Positions 35,353-44,020 of a stretch of 64,000 nt of DNA are shown here, piece by piece. Below the pieces are notes generated by a model. The model was not told the origin of the DNA and did not search any database. It saw only the letters and a program-made list of their open reading frames with translations. Position numbers and translations under genes: made by a program. Numbering within the stretch: position 1 is the stretch's first letter; each line of letters opens with the position of its first letter. This stretch comes from CAVQBJ01 sp963710725. GTDB taxonomy: Bacteria > Actinomycetota > Thermoleophilia > Solirubrobacterales > Solirubrobacteraceae. The DNA is taken from contig CAVQBJ010000002.1 of the NCBI GenBank assembly GCA_963710725.1, positions 124,001 through 188,000 on the forward strand, given 5' to 3'.

Positions 35353-36234
35353 ATGAAGCGCGCAGCCACGCCTACCGAGGTGCCGAGCGAGGGCGCCGCT
35401 CAGCACCAGAGCCTGTCGAAGTACATCATGGCGCGCTTCGACGACTGCTCGCGGTCGCAGAAGGACGTCGCGCAGTACATCGTCGACCACCTCGACGAGG
35501 CGGCGTTCCAGACCGCCGAGGAGCTCGCCCGGCGCGCGAACACGTCGAGCTCGACGGTCGTGCGCTTCTCGCAGGCGCTCGGCTTCGAGGGCTTTCCCGA
35601 GCTGCAGGCGGCGGCGCGCGAGGAGTACCGGCGCATCCACGCGCAGCCGTCGGACAACGCGGCCGGCGCGTCGACGCCGCTGTTCTCCCTCGACCAGAAC
35701 GAGTTCGAGGCCTCGCTCGCCGCCGACCACCTGAACGTCGAGGACACCGCGCGCAAGGTCTCGCGCGTGACCGTCGATGCGCTCGTCGACGCGATCGTCA
35801 GCTCGGAGAAGGTGCTGGTCGCGGGGACCGATCAGATGGCGTTCTTCGCGAGCTACCTGCGCCACCTGCTCATGCTGCTCGACCTGCGCGTCGACGTCGT
35901 GGCGAGCCCCTCGCAGGAGGCGCTCAGCCGGCTCGGCCGCATCGACTCGACCACGCTCGTCGTCGGACTGTCGGCCGGGCGTCCGCACCCGCTCGTCGTG
36001 CGCGCGATGAAGCTCGCCCGCCATCGCAAGGCGAAGACGGCGGCGATCACCGACGCGACGCTGTCCGAGGTCGCCAAGCTCGCCCAGCTGAAGCTGTACT
36101 ACTCCTCCAACGGACCGGCCTACGTGCGCTCCCACACGGCGCTGCTGAGCGTCATCCAGGCGCTCGCCTACGCCGTCTACTCGCGCGACAGCGCCCAGTA
36201 CGACGACCGGATCAAGGCGTTCCGGCTCAAGTAG
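35353..36234 (+). CDS. RpiR/MurR-family transcriptional regulator
   Basis: A 293-residue DNA-binding regulator. The N-terminal helix-turn-helix of the RpiR type includes AQYIVDHLDEAAFQTAEELA and TSSSTVVRFSQALGFEGFPE (about 30-100). A C-terminal SIS domain (KVLVAGTDQMAFFASYLRHL, LVVGLSAGRPHPLVVRAMKLA) normally senses a phosphosugar. The ATG at 35353 starts the product. It lies 52 bases upstream of pdxS on the same strand, so it may be co-transcribed with or control pdxST. That neighbour is unusual for this regulator family. Confidence 0.88.
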   Translation: MKRAATPTEVPSEGAAQHQSLSKYIMARFDDCSRSQKDVAQYIVDHLDEAAFQTAEELARRANTSSSTVVRFSQALGFEGFPELQAAAREEYRRIHAQPSDNAAGASTPLFSLDQNEFEASLAADHLNVEDTARKVSRVTVDALVDAIVSSEKVLVAGTDQMAFFASYLRHLLMLLDLRVDVVASPSQEALSRLGRIDSTTLVVGLSAGRPHPLVVRAMKLARHRKAKTAAITDATLSEVAKLAQLKLYYSSNGPAYVRSHTALLSVIQALAYAVYSRDSAQYDDRIKAFRLK

Positions 36235-36286
36235 CGCCCCTCCGCGCCTCCGAAGCCGGGCGGCCCCGGGCGGATACACTGGGCCG

Positions 36287-37171
36287 ATGCGCGACGAATC
36301 GACCTTCCGCGTCAAGGCGGGCCTGGCCGAGATGCTCAAGGGCGGCGTCATCATGGACGTCGTCACCCCCGATCAGGCGAAGGTGGCCGAGGACGCGGGC
36401 GCCTGTGCGGTGATGGCGCTCGAGCGCGTTCCGGCCGACATCCGGCGCGACGGCGGCGTGGCCCGCATGTCCGATCCGGAGATGATCACGGGCATCCAGG
36501 AGGCGGTCACGATCCCGGTGATGGCAAAGGCGCGGATCGGTCACTTCATGGAGGCCCGCGTGCTCGAGGCGCTCGACGTCGACTACGTCGACGAGTCGGA
36601 GGTGCTCACGCCGGCCGACGAGCGCAACCACATCGACAAGTGGCCGTTCAAGGTGCCGTTCGTGTGCGGCGCGACGAACCTCGGCGAGGCGCTGCGGCGC
36701 ATCGCCGAAGGCGCGGCGATGATCCGCTCCAAGGGCGAGGCCGGGACCGGCGACATCGTCGAGGCCGTCCGGCACATGCGCGCGATCACCGGCGAGATCG
36801 CCCGGCTGCACAGCCTCGACGAGGCCGAGCTGCCGACCGCGGCCAAGGAGCACGAGGCCCCACTCGACCTCGTGCGCTCGGTGGCGGCCGAGCGCCGGCT
36901 GCCGGTGGTGCTGTTCTGCGCGGGCGGCATCGCCACGCCGGCCGACGCCGCGCTGATGATGGCGCTCGGCGCCGAGGGCGTGTTCGTCGGCTCGGGCATC
37001 TTCAAGTCCGAGGACCCGCCGAGTCGCGCTCGCGCGATCGTGGAGGCCACCACGCACTGGCAGGACTCCGAGCGCGTCGCCGCGGCGTCGCGCGGGCTGG
37101 GCACCGCGATGGAGAGCCTCGAGAGCTCGAAGCTCGAGGGCGAGCAGCTGCTCGCGCAGCGCGGCTGGTAG
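36287..37171 (+). CDS. pdxS: Pyridoxal 5'-phosphate synthase subunit PdxS
   Basis: A 294-residue TIM-barrel subunit that builds PLP from ribose 5-phosphate, glyceraldehyde 3-phosphate and ammonia. Near-canonical blocks include GLAEMLKGGVIMDVVTPDQA, VPADIRRDGGVARMSDP, AKARIGHFMEARVLEAL, the catalytic Lys region HIDKWPFKVPFVCGATNLGE, and GAAMIRSKGEAGTGD. The ATG at 36287 fits the family length. It is directly followed by pdxT, whose product supplies the ammonia. Confidence 0.98.
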   Translation: MRDESTFRVKAGLAEMLKGGVIMDVVTPDQAKVAEDAGACAVMALERVPADIRRDGGVARMSDPEMITGIQEAVTIPVMAKARIGHFMEARVLEALDVDYVDESEVLTPADERNHIDKWPFKVPFVCGATNLGEALRRIAEGAAMIRSKGEAGTGDIVEAVRHMRAITGEIARLHSLDEAELPTAAKEHEAPLDLVRSVAAERRLPVVLFCAGGIATPADAALMMALGAEGVFVGSGIFKSEDPPSRARAIVEATTHWQDSERVAAASRGLGTAMESLESSKLEGEQLLAQRGW

Positions 37172-37807
37172 TTGGGCGCCGCGGCCGACGACGACGGCGC
37201 GCCGCTCGTCGGCGTGCTCGCGCTGCAGGGCGGCTTCGCGGCTCACGGTCGCGTGCTCGGCCGGCTCGGTGCGCGCACACGCGAGGTGCGCGTGTCCGCG
37301 GACCTCGAGGCGCTCGACGGGCTGGTGATGCCCGGCGGAGAGTCGACGACCATGATGCTCGGCATCGAGCGCGAGGGCCTCGGCGAGCCGCTGCAACGGC
37401 TCGCGCGCACGGTGCCGATCCTCGGGACCTGCGCGGGGCTGATCGTGCTCGACCGCGATCACCTCGGGATCATGGACATCCGCTGCGAACGTAACGCCTT
37501 CGGACGCCAGGTCCATTCCTTCGAGGCCGATCTGCAGGTGGCGGGCCTCGGCGAAGACCCGCTGCGCGCCGTGTTCATCCGGGCGCCGTGGATCCGCGAG
37601 CACGGGCCGCAGGTCGAGCTCCTCGCCGCGGTCGACGGACACCCCGTCGCCGCTCGTCAGGGTGAGGTGCTCGGAGTCGCCTTCCACCCCGAGCTGAGCG
37701 GCGACGTACGCTTGCACGAGCGCTTCCTCGACGGCGTCCGCGCTGCCCGTCAGCGGCGCCGCGACAGCGACCGCGCGGGGCGCGGGCCTCAGCCGCCGCT
37801 CGCCTGA
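37172..37807 (+). CDS. pdxT: Pyridoxal 5'-phosphate synthase glutaminase PdxT
   Basis: A 211-residue class I glutaminase that feeds ammonia to PdxS. It has the PdxT N-terminus GVLALQGGFAAH, the loop MPGGEST, the nucleophile Cys in LGTCAGLI and the His-Glu pair in VAFHPELSGD. The start is taken as the TTG immediately after the pdxS stop (TAGTTG). An internal GTG would begin exactly at VLALQGG and lose the first strand residues. Its 3' end overlaps the convergent gene at 37789 by 19 bases. Confidence 0.95.
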   Translation: MGAAADDDGAPLVGVLALQGGFAAHGRVLGRLGARTREVRVSADLEALDGLVMPGGESTTMMLGIEREGLGEPLQRLARTVPILGTCAGLIVLDRDHLGIMDIRCERNAFGRQVHSFEADLQVAGLGEDPLRAVFIRAPWIREHGPQVELLAAVDGHPVAARQGEVLGVAFHPELSGDVRLHERFLDGVRAARQRRRDSDRAGRGPQPPLA

Positions 37808-39435
37808 TAACTCGACGAGTTGCTCGCCGCCGGTGCCGTGCCCTCGGCGGGGGGCGCCGCGGTCGACGATCCGTCGCTCTGGATCGACGTGCCGGCCGGG
37901 CTGCTCGCGGCGGGCGGGCGGCTCGCGGCGGGAGCCGGGCTCCGCGCCGTCACGTGCGGGGCGCTCGCGGAGCTCGTCGGCCTCGTGGCCGTCGGTGCCG
38001 GTCGCGGCGAGCCGCCCGACGCTCCACTCGCGGCGGGCGAGGATCCGCTCGGCGTGACCACCGGCGCGGAGTTCCCCGCGACGACGCCTACGTGGTGAGG
38101 GTGGTGGCGGCGATGGTGACGCGCCCGGTGCGCCGAGGTGGCGCCCGGCGCAGCGGCGGGCACCACCGTAGCGGGGACGAGGGTGGCGCCCTTCGCGGCG
38201 GCGTGACCGCCGCCGCCGTGCAGCACGCCGGCGATCGCCAGCGCGGCAAGGATCGCCGCGACGACGACGAGCACGGGGAGGGCGAGCGCCCACAGCGGTC
38301 GGCGCCGGGCCGAGGTCGACAGCGGACGGATCGCGCCGGCGGACCGGTTCGAGTCGCCACGCCGGGTGGCACGACCGCGCCCCGGCCGCGGCGGCGGGGG
38401 AAGCGCCGGACGGGTCCGGGGCGTGTCGTCGATCTCATGGTCGTCGCCGGCGGGCGAGTCGTGGTGCGCCGGCCCGTCGAGGGTCGACTGCAGATCGGCG
38501 ATGTCCTCGCCGAGCGTGTGGTCGATGATCACCGCCGTGCGACGCTCCGGCGGGTCGCCCGCCCCTTCGTCGTCGTCATGGGGCGGCGCGGGCGCCGCGG
38601 CGCGCGCGGCGGATACGACGGGCGGCTGCGGCGGGTCGCCCGCCCGCTCCTCGTCGTCATGGGGCGGCGCCGGCGGCGCAGCTCGTGCGGCGGATACGAC
38701 GGGCGGCTGCGGCGGATCGTCCGCCTGCACCTCGTCGTCACGCGACCGTGCCGGCGCCGCGGCGCGCGCGACGGACACGACGGGCGGCTCCGGCGGCCAG
38801 TCCGGTCCGGGATCGGCGCCCGGCGGCTCGGCCGCGCCGCCGAGACCGAGCTCGGCTGCGCCCGCGTCCGCGCCGGCCGCCGCCGTGAGCGCGCTCACGA
38901 TCGCCGCGCTCGCCGTCGCATCCGGCGGGGCGTCGGGCGGGTTGCGATACGCGGCCTCGGCCGCGTCGAAGCGGTGCTCCGCCTCCTCGCAGGAGCGGCA
39001 GCTGCGCACGTGGCGGTCGAGCCGCAGACGGTCCGCTTCGGACAGCAGGCCCTCGGCGCGCGCGGCGAGCAGCTCGGGCACGAGCGCGCAGGCCTGCGGC
39101 TTGCGGTGTCCGGCGCCGAGCTGCGCGGCGATGCGCGCACGCGCGGGCTGGGGGGCGTGCTCGGCCGCCGCGTGTCGGGTGGCCGAGAGCAGCAGCAGGT
39201 CGGGATCGACATCCGCGCTCGCCGGTGTGGCGATGACGGTGGCGCGGAAGCGCGCGAAGCCCTCGGCGGCGGCGGCGATCGCCACTGCGGGCGCGGCGAC
39301 GTGCTCGCAGTAGGCGAGGACGGCGGCGCCGCGTCGCTCGCAGAGCGCCTCGCACGTGGCGGGGTCGCCGGCACGGAGGCCGGCCGGGCTGATGCCGGCA
39401 GCTGGCGTCCTCGCTGAACGCGGTGGTGCGGCCAT
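37789..39435 (-). CDS. Sigma-region-2-like/zinc-finger single-pass membrane protein with 27-residue repeats
   Basis: A 548-residue protein of unusual make-up. Residues ~17-95 resemble a degenerate ECF sigma region 2 (AGLRAGDPATCEALCERRGA...GFARFRATV). Residues 139-150 hold an anti-sigma zinc-finger-like motif (H142, C146, C149 in LDRHVRSCRSCE). Residues 214-294 are three tandem 27-residue units of the type PPQPPVVSAARAA followed by acidic residues. A transmembrane helix spans about 381-405, and the rest is a Ser/Ala/Pro/Thr-rich external tail with a His cluster (RARHHRRHHPHH). It may be a membrane anti-sigma-like sensor derived from a sigma/anti-sigma fusion. The ATG at 39435 is used. Confidence 0.7.
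   Translation of the reverse strand: MAAPPRSARTPAAGISPAGLRAGDPATCEALCERRGAAVLAYCEHVAAPAVAIAAAAEGFARFRATVIATPASADVDPDLLLLSATRHAAAEHAPQPARARIAAQLGAGHRKPQACALVPELLAARAEGLLSEADRLRLDRHVRSCRSCEEAEHRFDAAEAAYRNPPDAPPDATASAAIVSALTAAAGADAGAAELGLGGAAEPPGADPGPDWPPEPPVVSVARAAAPARSRDDEVQADDPPQPPVVSAARAAPPAPPHDDEERAGDPPQPPVVSAARAAAPAPPHDDDEGAGDPPERRTAVIIDHTLGEDIADLQSTLDGPAHHDSPAGDDHEIDDTPRTRPALPPPPRPGRGRATRRGDSNRSAGAIRPLSTSARRRPLWALALPVLVVVAAILAALAIAGVLHGGGGHAAAKGATLVPATVVPAAAPGATSAHRARHHRRHHPHHVGVVAGNSAPVVTPSGSSPAASGASGGSPRPAPTATRPTSSASAPHVTARSPAPAASRPPAASSPAGTSIQSDGSSTAAPPAEGTAPAASNSSSYQASGG
38554..38796 (-). repeat. Three tandem 81-bp coding repeats
   Basis: Residues 214-240, 241-267 and 268-294 of the sigma-like membrane protein are three consecutive 27-residue units. 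Each starts PP(E/Q)PPVVS(V/A)ARAA and ends in an acidic segment. The last two are nearly identical in DNA, indicating recent expansion or contraction in a low-complexity linker. Confidence 0.8.
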
Positions 39436-39488
39436 GACCGGAGCAGGGTAAACGCGGCACCGGCGGCACCCTTGGCATACTCGCGCCG

Positions 39489-39932
39489 GTGCGGATCGCC
39501 ATCTGCAGCGACGAGGTCGTCGGGGTGGCGCGCGTGCTCGAGCAGCAGCTGCGCGAGCGCGGTCACGACACGATCGCCCACGGCGCGCTCGCCGGCGGCG
39601 AGCGGCCGGATTGGGCCTGGGCGAGCGAGCGCGCGGCCCGCGATGTCGCCGACGGGCGGGCCGAGCAGGCCGTCGTGTGCTGCTGGACGGGCACGGGCGC
39701 GTCGATCGCCGCGAACAAGGTGGCCGGCGTGCGCGCCGCGCTCTGCGGCGACGCCGTCACCGCCGACGGCGCGCGCCGCTACAACGACGCGAACGTGCTG
39801 GCGATCAGCCTGCGCGCCACGTCGGAGGCGCAGCTCGACGAGATCCTCGACGCGTGGTTCGCGGGCAGTCCGAGCGCCGATCCGGAGGACCGGGCGAACA
39901 TCGCCCACGTCGGCGAGCTCGACCGCGACTGA
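39489..39932 (+). CDS. rpiB: RpiB/LacA/LacB-family sugar-phosphate isomerase
   Basis: A 147-residue cytoplasmic isomerase. It has the N-terminal phosphate-binding strand RIAICSDEVVGVARVLEQQL, the core TGTGASIAANKVAGVRAALC (canonical GTGIGMSIAANK) and NDANVLAISLR. Family members interconvert ribose/ribulose 5-phosphate or related 4- to 6-carbon sugar phosphates. The substitution of Trp-Thr before the GTG loop (CCWTGTG) leaves the exact substrate open. The GTG at 39489 starts at the first strand. Confidence 0.85.
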   Translation: MRIAICSDEVVGVARVLEQQLRERGHDTIAHGALAGGERPDWAWASERAARDVADGRAEQAVVCCWTGTGASIAANKVAGVRAALCGDAVTADGARRYNDANVLAISLRATSEAQLDEILDAWFAGSPSADPEDRANIAHVGELDRD

Positions 39933-39953
39933 GCGCGCGGCCCGGGTCCGCGG

Positions 39954-40988
39954 TCACTCGGCGGCGGCGAAGCGCACGGTGTCGCCGGGACCCTCGACCT
40001 CGCGCACCCGCCCGTCGTTGAGCAGCAGGTCGATGTGACCGAGGACCTCCGACAGCGTCAGGTACGCCTGCGTGACGGCGATGTTCCCCCACAGCGCGAG
40101 CGCGATCTCGTGCGCGCTGCGCGGCTGCTCGGCGACGAGCCGATGGATCTTCTCGGCGCGGCGCCCGTGCTGGCGGAAGCGCTCGTCGATGAGCGCCACG
40201 TGATCGGTGATCGCCGCGCCGTGACCGGACAGGACGACGTCGAGCGCCATCTCGCGCGTGCGCTGCATCGACGCCAGGTAGGTCACAAGGGCCTGCGGGC
40301 GCTCGAGCTCGGCGTCCGGGGCCGCGTCGAGCGGGCGGGCGAGCAGCGGGTTGGACGAGATGTGGGCGATGAGATGGTCGCCGGCGATGAGCAGCGAGCG
40401 CGCCTCGTCGTGGAAGACGGTGTCCGACGGGCTGTGGCCCGGCCGGTGCAGAACGCGCAGCGTGCGGTCGCGCAGGACGAGCTCGGCGCCGTCGTCGAGC
40501 GGGCGCGTGACCTGCACCTTGCCGCCCCAGCCGCGAAAGCTCGCCGACACCGAGCGCAGCGCCGTGGTCATGTCGGCCGGGATGCCGTGGCGGAGCATCA
40601 TCCGCTCGGCGAAGCGGTCGTCGAGCTCGGCCTGCTCGCCGTAGCGCTCCAGCAACGGTGCGAGCGGCGCGAGCGCCGCCACCTCGGCACCCGAACGCCG
40701 CGCGAGGATGCCCGCGAGGCCGAAGTGGTCGATGTGCTGGTGGGTGATGACGAGCAGCTCGAGGTCCTCGATGGTGTGGCCGTGCGCGGCGAGCGCCTGC
40801 TCGAGCTCGTCGAGCGCCTTACCCGAGTTGGGACCCGAGTCGATGAGCGTGAGCGGATCGTCCTCGATGAGGTAGGCGTTGACGCGGCCGACCTGGAATG
40901 GCGTGGGGATCGCCAGACGGTGAACCCCGGCCTCGGCGGCACGCGCGAGCGCCGCCTCGCTGCGTTCGCGTGCCTCGTCCTCGCTCAC
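39954..40988 (-). CDS. Metallo-beta-lactamase-fold hydrolase
   Basis: A 344-residue enzyme with the metal motif VITHQHIDHFGLAGILA (HxHxDH), later ligands in LHRPGHSPSDT and AGDHLIAH, and a C-terminal His in LSGHGAAI. A winged-helix-like C-terminal region (HEIALALWGNIAVTQAYLTL) follows, as in the LACTB2/glyoxalase II-like 'MBL-fold' group, which may act on thioesters or nucleic acid. The GTG at 40988 overlaps the phosphohexomutase stop as GTGA, so the two genes are coupled. Substrate unknown. Confidence 0.85.
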   Translation of the reverse strand: MSEDEARERSEAALARAAEAGVHRLAIPTPFQVGRVNAYLIEDDPLTLIDSGPNSGKALDELEQALAAHGHTIEDLELLVITHQHIDHFGLAGILARRSGAEVAALAPLAPLLERYGEQAELDDRFAERMMLRHGIPADMTTALRSVSASFRGWGGKVQVTRPLDDGAELVLRDRTLRVLHRPGHSPSDTVFHDEARSLLIAGDHLIAHISSNPLLARPLDAAPDAELERPQALVTYLASMQRTREMALDVVLSGHGAAITDHVALIDERFRQHGRRAEKIHRLVAEQPRSAHEIALALWGNIAVTQAYLTLSEVLGHIDLLLNDGRVREVEGPGDTVRFAAAE

Positions 40989-42352
40989 GAGCGGATGAGG
41001 GCCAGGACCTCGTCGCGCCGGCGCTCCATGTCCTCCCGCGAGACGAGCGACTCCAGGCACAGGCGCAGCAGCGGCTCGGTGTTCGACGAGCGCACGTTGA
41101 AGTGCCAGTCGTCGTAGTCGACCGAGACGCCGTCGACGTGCGAGATCCGCGCGTCGGCGTAGCGCTGCTCGATGAGCGCCAGCTTCGCCGCCGCGTCGTC
41201 GACCGTCGAGTTGATCTCGCCGGAGATGAAGTAGCGCGATCGCAGTGGCTCGAGCAGCTGCGACAGCGTCGAGCCGGTGCGGCCGAGCAGCTCGAGGATG
41301 AGCAGGGCCGGGATCGTGCCCGAGTCCGCGTTATAGAAGTCGTGGAAGTAGTAGTGCCCTGAGACCTCGCCGCCGAACAGCGATCCCTCGGCTCGCATGC
41401 GGGTCTTGAAGAAGGCATGCCCGACGCGATTGACGTACGCGACGCCGCCGCCCTGCTGCACGGTGTCGGGGACCGCGCGACTGGCCCGCACGTCGTACAG
41501 GATCGCCGCCCCCGGATGGGTGCGCAGCAGGGTCTGGGCGAGCAGCGCGGTGAGGAAGTCGCCGTCGACGAACGCGCCCGTGTCGTCGAAGAAGAAGCAG
41601 CGGTCGGCGTCGCCGTCCCAGGCGATGCCGAGGTCTGCGCCCGACGTCTGAACCCGATCGATGATGAAGCGGCGGTTCTCCTCCAGCAGCGGGTTGGGCT
41701 CGTGGCCGGGAAAGTTCCCGTCGGGGGTCCAATAGGTGGTGACGAGGTCGAGACCGAGGCGCTCGAGGATCGGTCCGACCATCGGGCCGGCCATGCCGTT
41801 GCCGCCGTCGACGACGACCTTCAGGGGGCGCACCTCGTCCGGGTCGATGAAGCGCAGCGCCGCCTGGCGGAACTCCTCGTCGAGCGCCACCTCCTCGACG
41901 GCGCCTCCCCCCGGGGCCTCGCCGAGCCCGGCCAGCACGAGGTCGCGGATCTCGCCGATGCCCGAGTCGCCCGAGAGCGCGATCGCGCCGTCGCGCACCA
42001 GCTTGGCCCCGGTGTAGGCCTTCGGGTTGTGCGACGCGGTGCACATGAGCCCGCCGTCGAGCCCGCGCGAGCCGACGAGGTAATAGAGCATCTCGGTGCC
42101 GACCTCTCCCGCGTCGAGGACGTGCGCGCCCTCGGCGGTCATTCCCTCGCGGTAGCGCGCCGCGAGCTCCGGCGCGGTGAGGCGCATGTCGCGGCCGAGC
42201 CCGAGCCGGAGGTTGCGCGGCTCCTTTTGCTCGAGAGAGGCGAGCACGAGCACGAAGGCGCGGCCAACCTGCTCGGCGATGTCGCCATCGATGTCCGTGC
42301 CGTACAGGCCGCGGACGTCATAGGCCTTGAAGATGTCGGGGTTGACGGGCAC
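40985..42352 (-). CDS. manB: Phosphomannomutase/phosphoglucomutase
   Basis: A 455-residue alpha-D-phosphohexomutase interconverting sugar 1- and 6-phosphates for nucleotide-sugar and envelope synthesis. Active phosphoserine loop MCTASHNPKAYTG, metal loop AWDGDADRCFFFDD, sugar-binding loop GGEVSGHYYF and phosphate loop RSSNTEPLLRLC are all present in order. The GTG at 42352 gives the normal N-terminus (PDIFKAYDVRGLYG). It lies 15 bases after the adenylate cyclase stop on the same strand. Confidence 0.94.
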   Translation of the reverse strand: MPVNPDIFKAYDVRGLYGTDIDGDIAEQVGRAFVLVLASLEQKEPRNLRLGLGRDMRLTAPELAARYREGMTAEGAHVLDAGEVGTEMLYYLVGSRGLDGGLMCTASHNPKAYTGAKLVRDGAIALSGDSGIGEIRDLVLAGLGEAPGGGAVEEVALDEEFRQAALRFIDPDEVRPLKVVVDGGNGMAGPMVGPILERLGLDLVTTYWTPDGNFPGHEPNPLLEENRRFIIDRVQTSGADLGIAWDGDADRCFFFDDTGAFVDGDFLTALLAQTLLRTHPGAAILYDVRASRAVPDTVQQGGGVAYVNRVGHAFFKTRMRAEGSLFGGEVSGHYYFHDFYNADSGTIPALLILELLGRTGSTLSQLLEPLRSRYFISGEINSTVDDAAAKLALIEQRYADARISHVDGVSVDYDDWHFNVRSSNTEPLLRLCLESLVSREDMERRRDEVLALIRS

Positions 42353-42367
42353 GCCGGGCGCGTCATC

Positions 42368-43960
42368 CTAGTGGCTCGCAGCCGATTCGCGCGGGCGCGC
42401 GAGGCGCGTCGGCTTGCTGCGGCCCCGCAGGGTGACGGCGTCGCCGAGCTCCCAGCGCTGCGCTTCGTCGTCGGCGGCGCCGCCCACGACGCCGGCGCTC
42501 GCCAGCACGCGGCTCGGCTCGGTCTTCGCCAGCTCGGTGAGGCGCGCCGCCTCGTTGACCGGGTCGCCGATCACGGTGTACTCGTAGCGCTGCGTCTCGC
42601 CGATGTGCCCGGCGACGGCGAGTCCGGCCGAGACGCCGACCGCGGCCGGGTGCTCGGGCAGCTGGCGGGCGAGCTCGGACGCAGCCGTGCGCGCCGCGGC
42701 GAGCGCGCGGCCGTAGGCGTCGGCCAGCGCGATCGGCGCCCCGAAGATGGCGAGCGCGCCGTCGCCCTCGAACTTGTTGATCCAGCCGCCCTGGCCGTCG
42801 ACGGCCTGGACGACGACGGCGAAGAAGCGGTTGATGACGGCGACGACCTCCTGGGGCGGACGGTCGGCGGCGAGCGCGGTCGAGCCGATCAGGTCGACGA
42901 ACAGGACCGCCACGTCGCGCTCCTCGCCGCCGAGCTCGATGTCGCCCTCGAGCGCCGCGCGCGCGACGTCCTCGCCGACCTGGCGGCCGAAGAGCCCGCG
43001 GATGCGCTCACGCTCGGCGAGACCGGCCGCCATCCGGTTGAAGCCGGACTGCAGGAGCCCGACCTCGGTCCCGTCGTACACGGGGACGCGTGCCCCGAAG
43101 TCGCCGGCCTCAATCCGCGCGAGCGCGTCGGCCACCGAGTGGATCGGGTCGGCGGTCGCCCGCGCCGCCAGGAGGGTCACCAGGCCCCCCGCGACGAGCG
43201 CGGTGAGCGCCAGCTCGAGGATCGTCACCGACAGCTGGTGGACGCTGGTGTGGGCGCCGGCGAGCACGAACGCGGCGACGAGGGCGAGGCCGACCACGGC
43301 CACGCCGGTGCCGAGGCCCCAGGCGAGCAGCGCGCGGGCGCTCACGCCGGGCAGCGACTCGCGCCCGGGCAGCCCGTCGGCGAGGACCCGCATCGTGATC
43401 GGGCGCAGCACGCGCTCGCTCAGCAGGTAGGTGACGGCGCACGTCGTCGTCCCGCCGAGCGCGACCGTAAGCGCGAAGTTGCGCGCGAGCGCGCCCGAGA
43501 AAGTCGCGTCGAGCGCGGCGAACAGGGCGACCGCGACGAGCCACAGGACGGCCTGGACCTTCAGCAGGTGCAGCGGGCCGCGGAGCACGACGCGCTGCTC
43601 GTGCGCGGTGGGCGGCGCTCCCGAGGCCAACCAGTCGTCGAGTCCGTGGAAGTGGCGAAATCCCCAGACGTACCCGATCGGCACCGCAACGGCGACGTAC
43701 AGCGCGCCGAGGATCGCGTTCGCGCGCACGACGTGCCCGGTGAGCGCGATCCTCGGCTCGGGGATGACGACCGTCACCAGCAGCGCCACGACGAGCGCGC
43801 CCACGATGTTCGCGACCACCAGGGTGACGGTGAGGCTGAGCCGAACCCAGCTGCCGAGCCGAGCGCCGGGCATCCTCTCCGGCGCGAGCAGTGGGGCGAT
43901 GAGGCGACCGAAGCGGTCAGGCAGGCGGGCGACGATCGTCTGCGCGCGCGAGGTGGTCAT
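42368..43960 (-). CDS. Membrane-bound adenylate cyclase (six helices, HAMP, class III catalytic domain)
   Basis: A 530-residue inner-membrane enzyme making cAMP. About six helices (roughly 40-65, 80-102, 134-152, 160-182, 212-235, 243-266) lead to a HAMP domain (267-318) and a class III catalytic domain. Metal Asp residues are D356 in VLFVDLIGST and D400 in NKFEGDGALAIFG. K396 and D466 (VIGDPVNEAAR) are the adenine-selecting pair, and R473 the transition-state Arg, so it should be active on ATP. The design matches the mycobacterial Rv3645/Rv1318c group. The ATG at 43960 is divergent from yebC. Confidence 0.92.
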   Translation of the reverse strand: MTTSRAQTIVARLPDRFGRLIAPLLAPERMPGARLGSWVRLSLTVTLVVANIVGALVVALLVTVVIPEPRIALTGHVVRANAILGALYVAVAVPIGYVWGFRHFHGLDDWLASGAPPTAHEQRVVLRGPLHLLKVQAVLWLVAVALFAALDATFSGALARNFALTVALGGTTTCAVTYLLSERVLRPITMRVLADGLPGRESLPGVSARALLAWGLGTGVAVVGLALVAAFVLAGAHTSVHQLSVTILELALTALVAGGLVTLLAARATADPIHSVADALARIEAGDFGARVPVYDGTEVGLLQSGFNRMAAGLAERERIRGLFGRQVGEDVARAALEGDIELGGEERDVAVLFVDLIGSTALAADRPPQEVVAVINRFFAVVVQAVDGQGGWINKFEGDGALAIFGAPIALADAYGRALAAARTAASELARQLPEHPAAVGVSAGLAVAGHIGETQRYEYTVIGDPVNEAARLTELAKTEPSRVLASAGVVGGAADDEAQRWELGDAVTLRGRSKPTRLARPRESAASH

Positions 43961-44020
43961 GCCGTCGCTGAGCGTACGGTGAGCGCAGGTCGCGAGCGGC
44001 GAGGTCCTAATCTGTAGGGC

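Noticed and set aside
38554..38796. The 81-bp repeats as a CRISPR or intergenic satellite
   Set aside because: They are in frame within a coding sequence, have no spacers and encode conserved 27-residue units.
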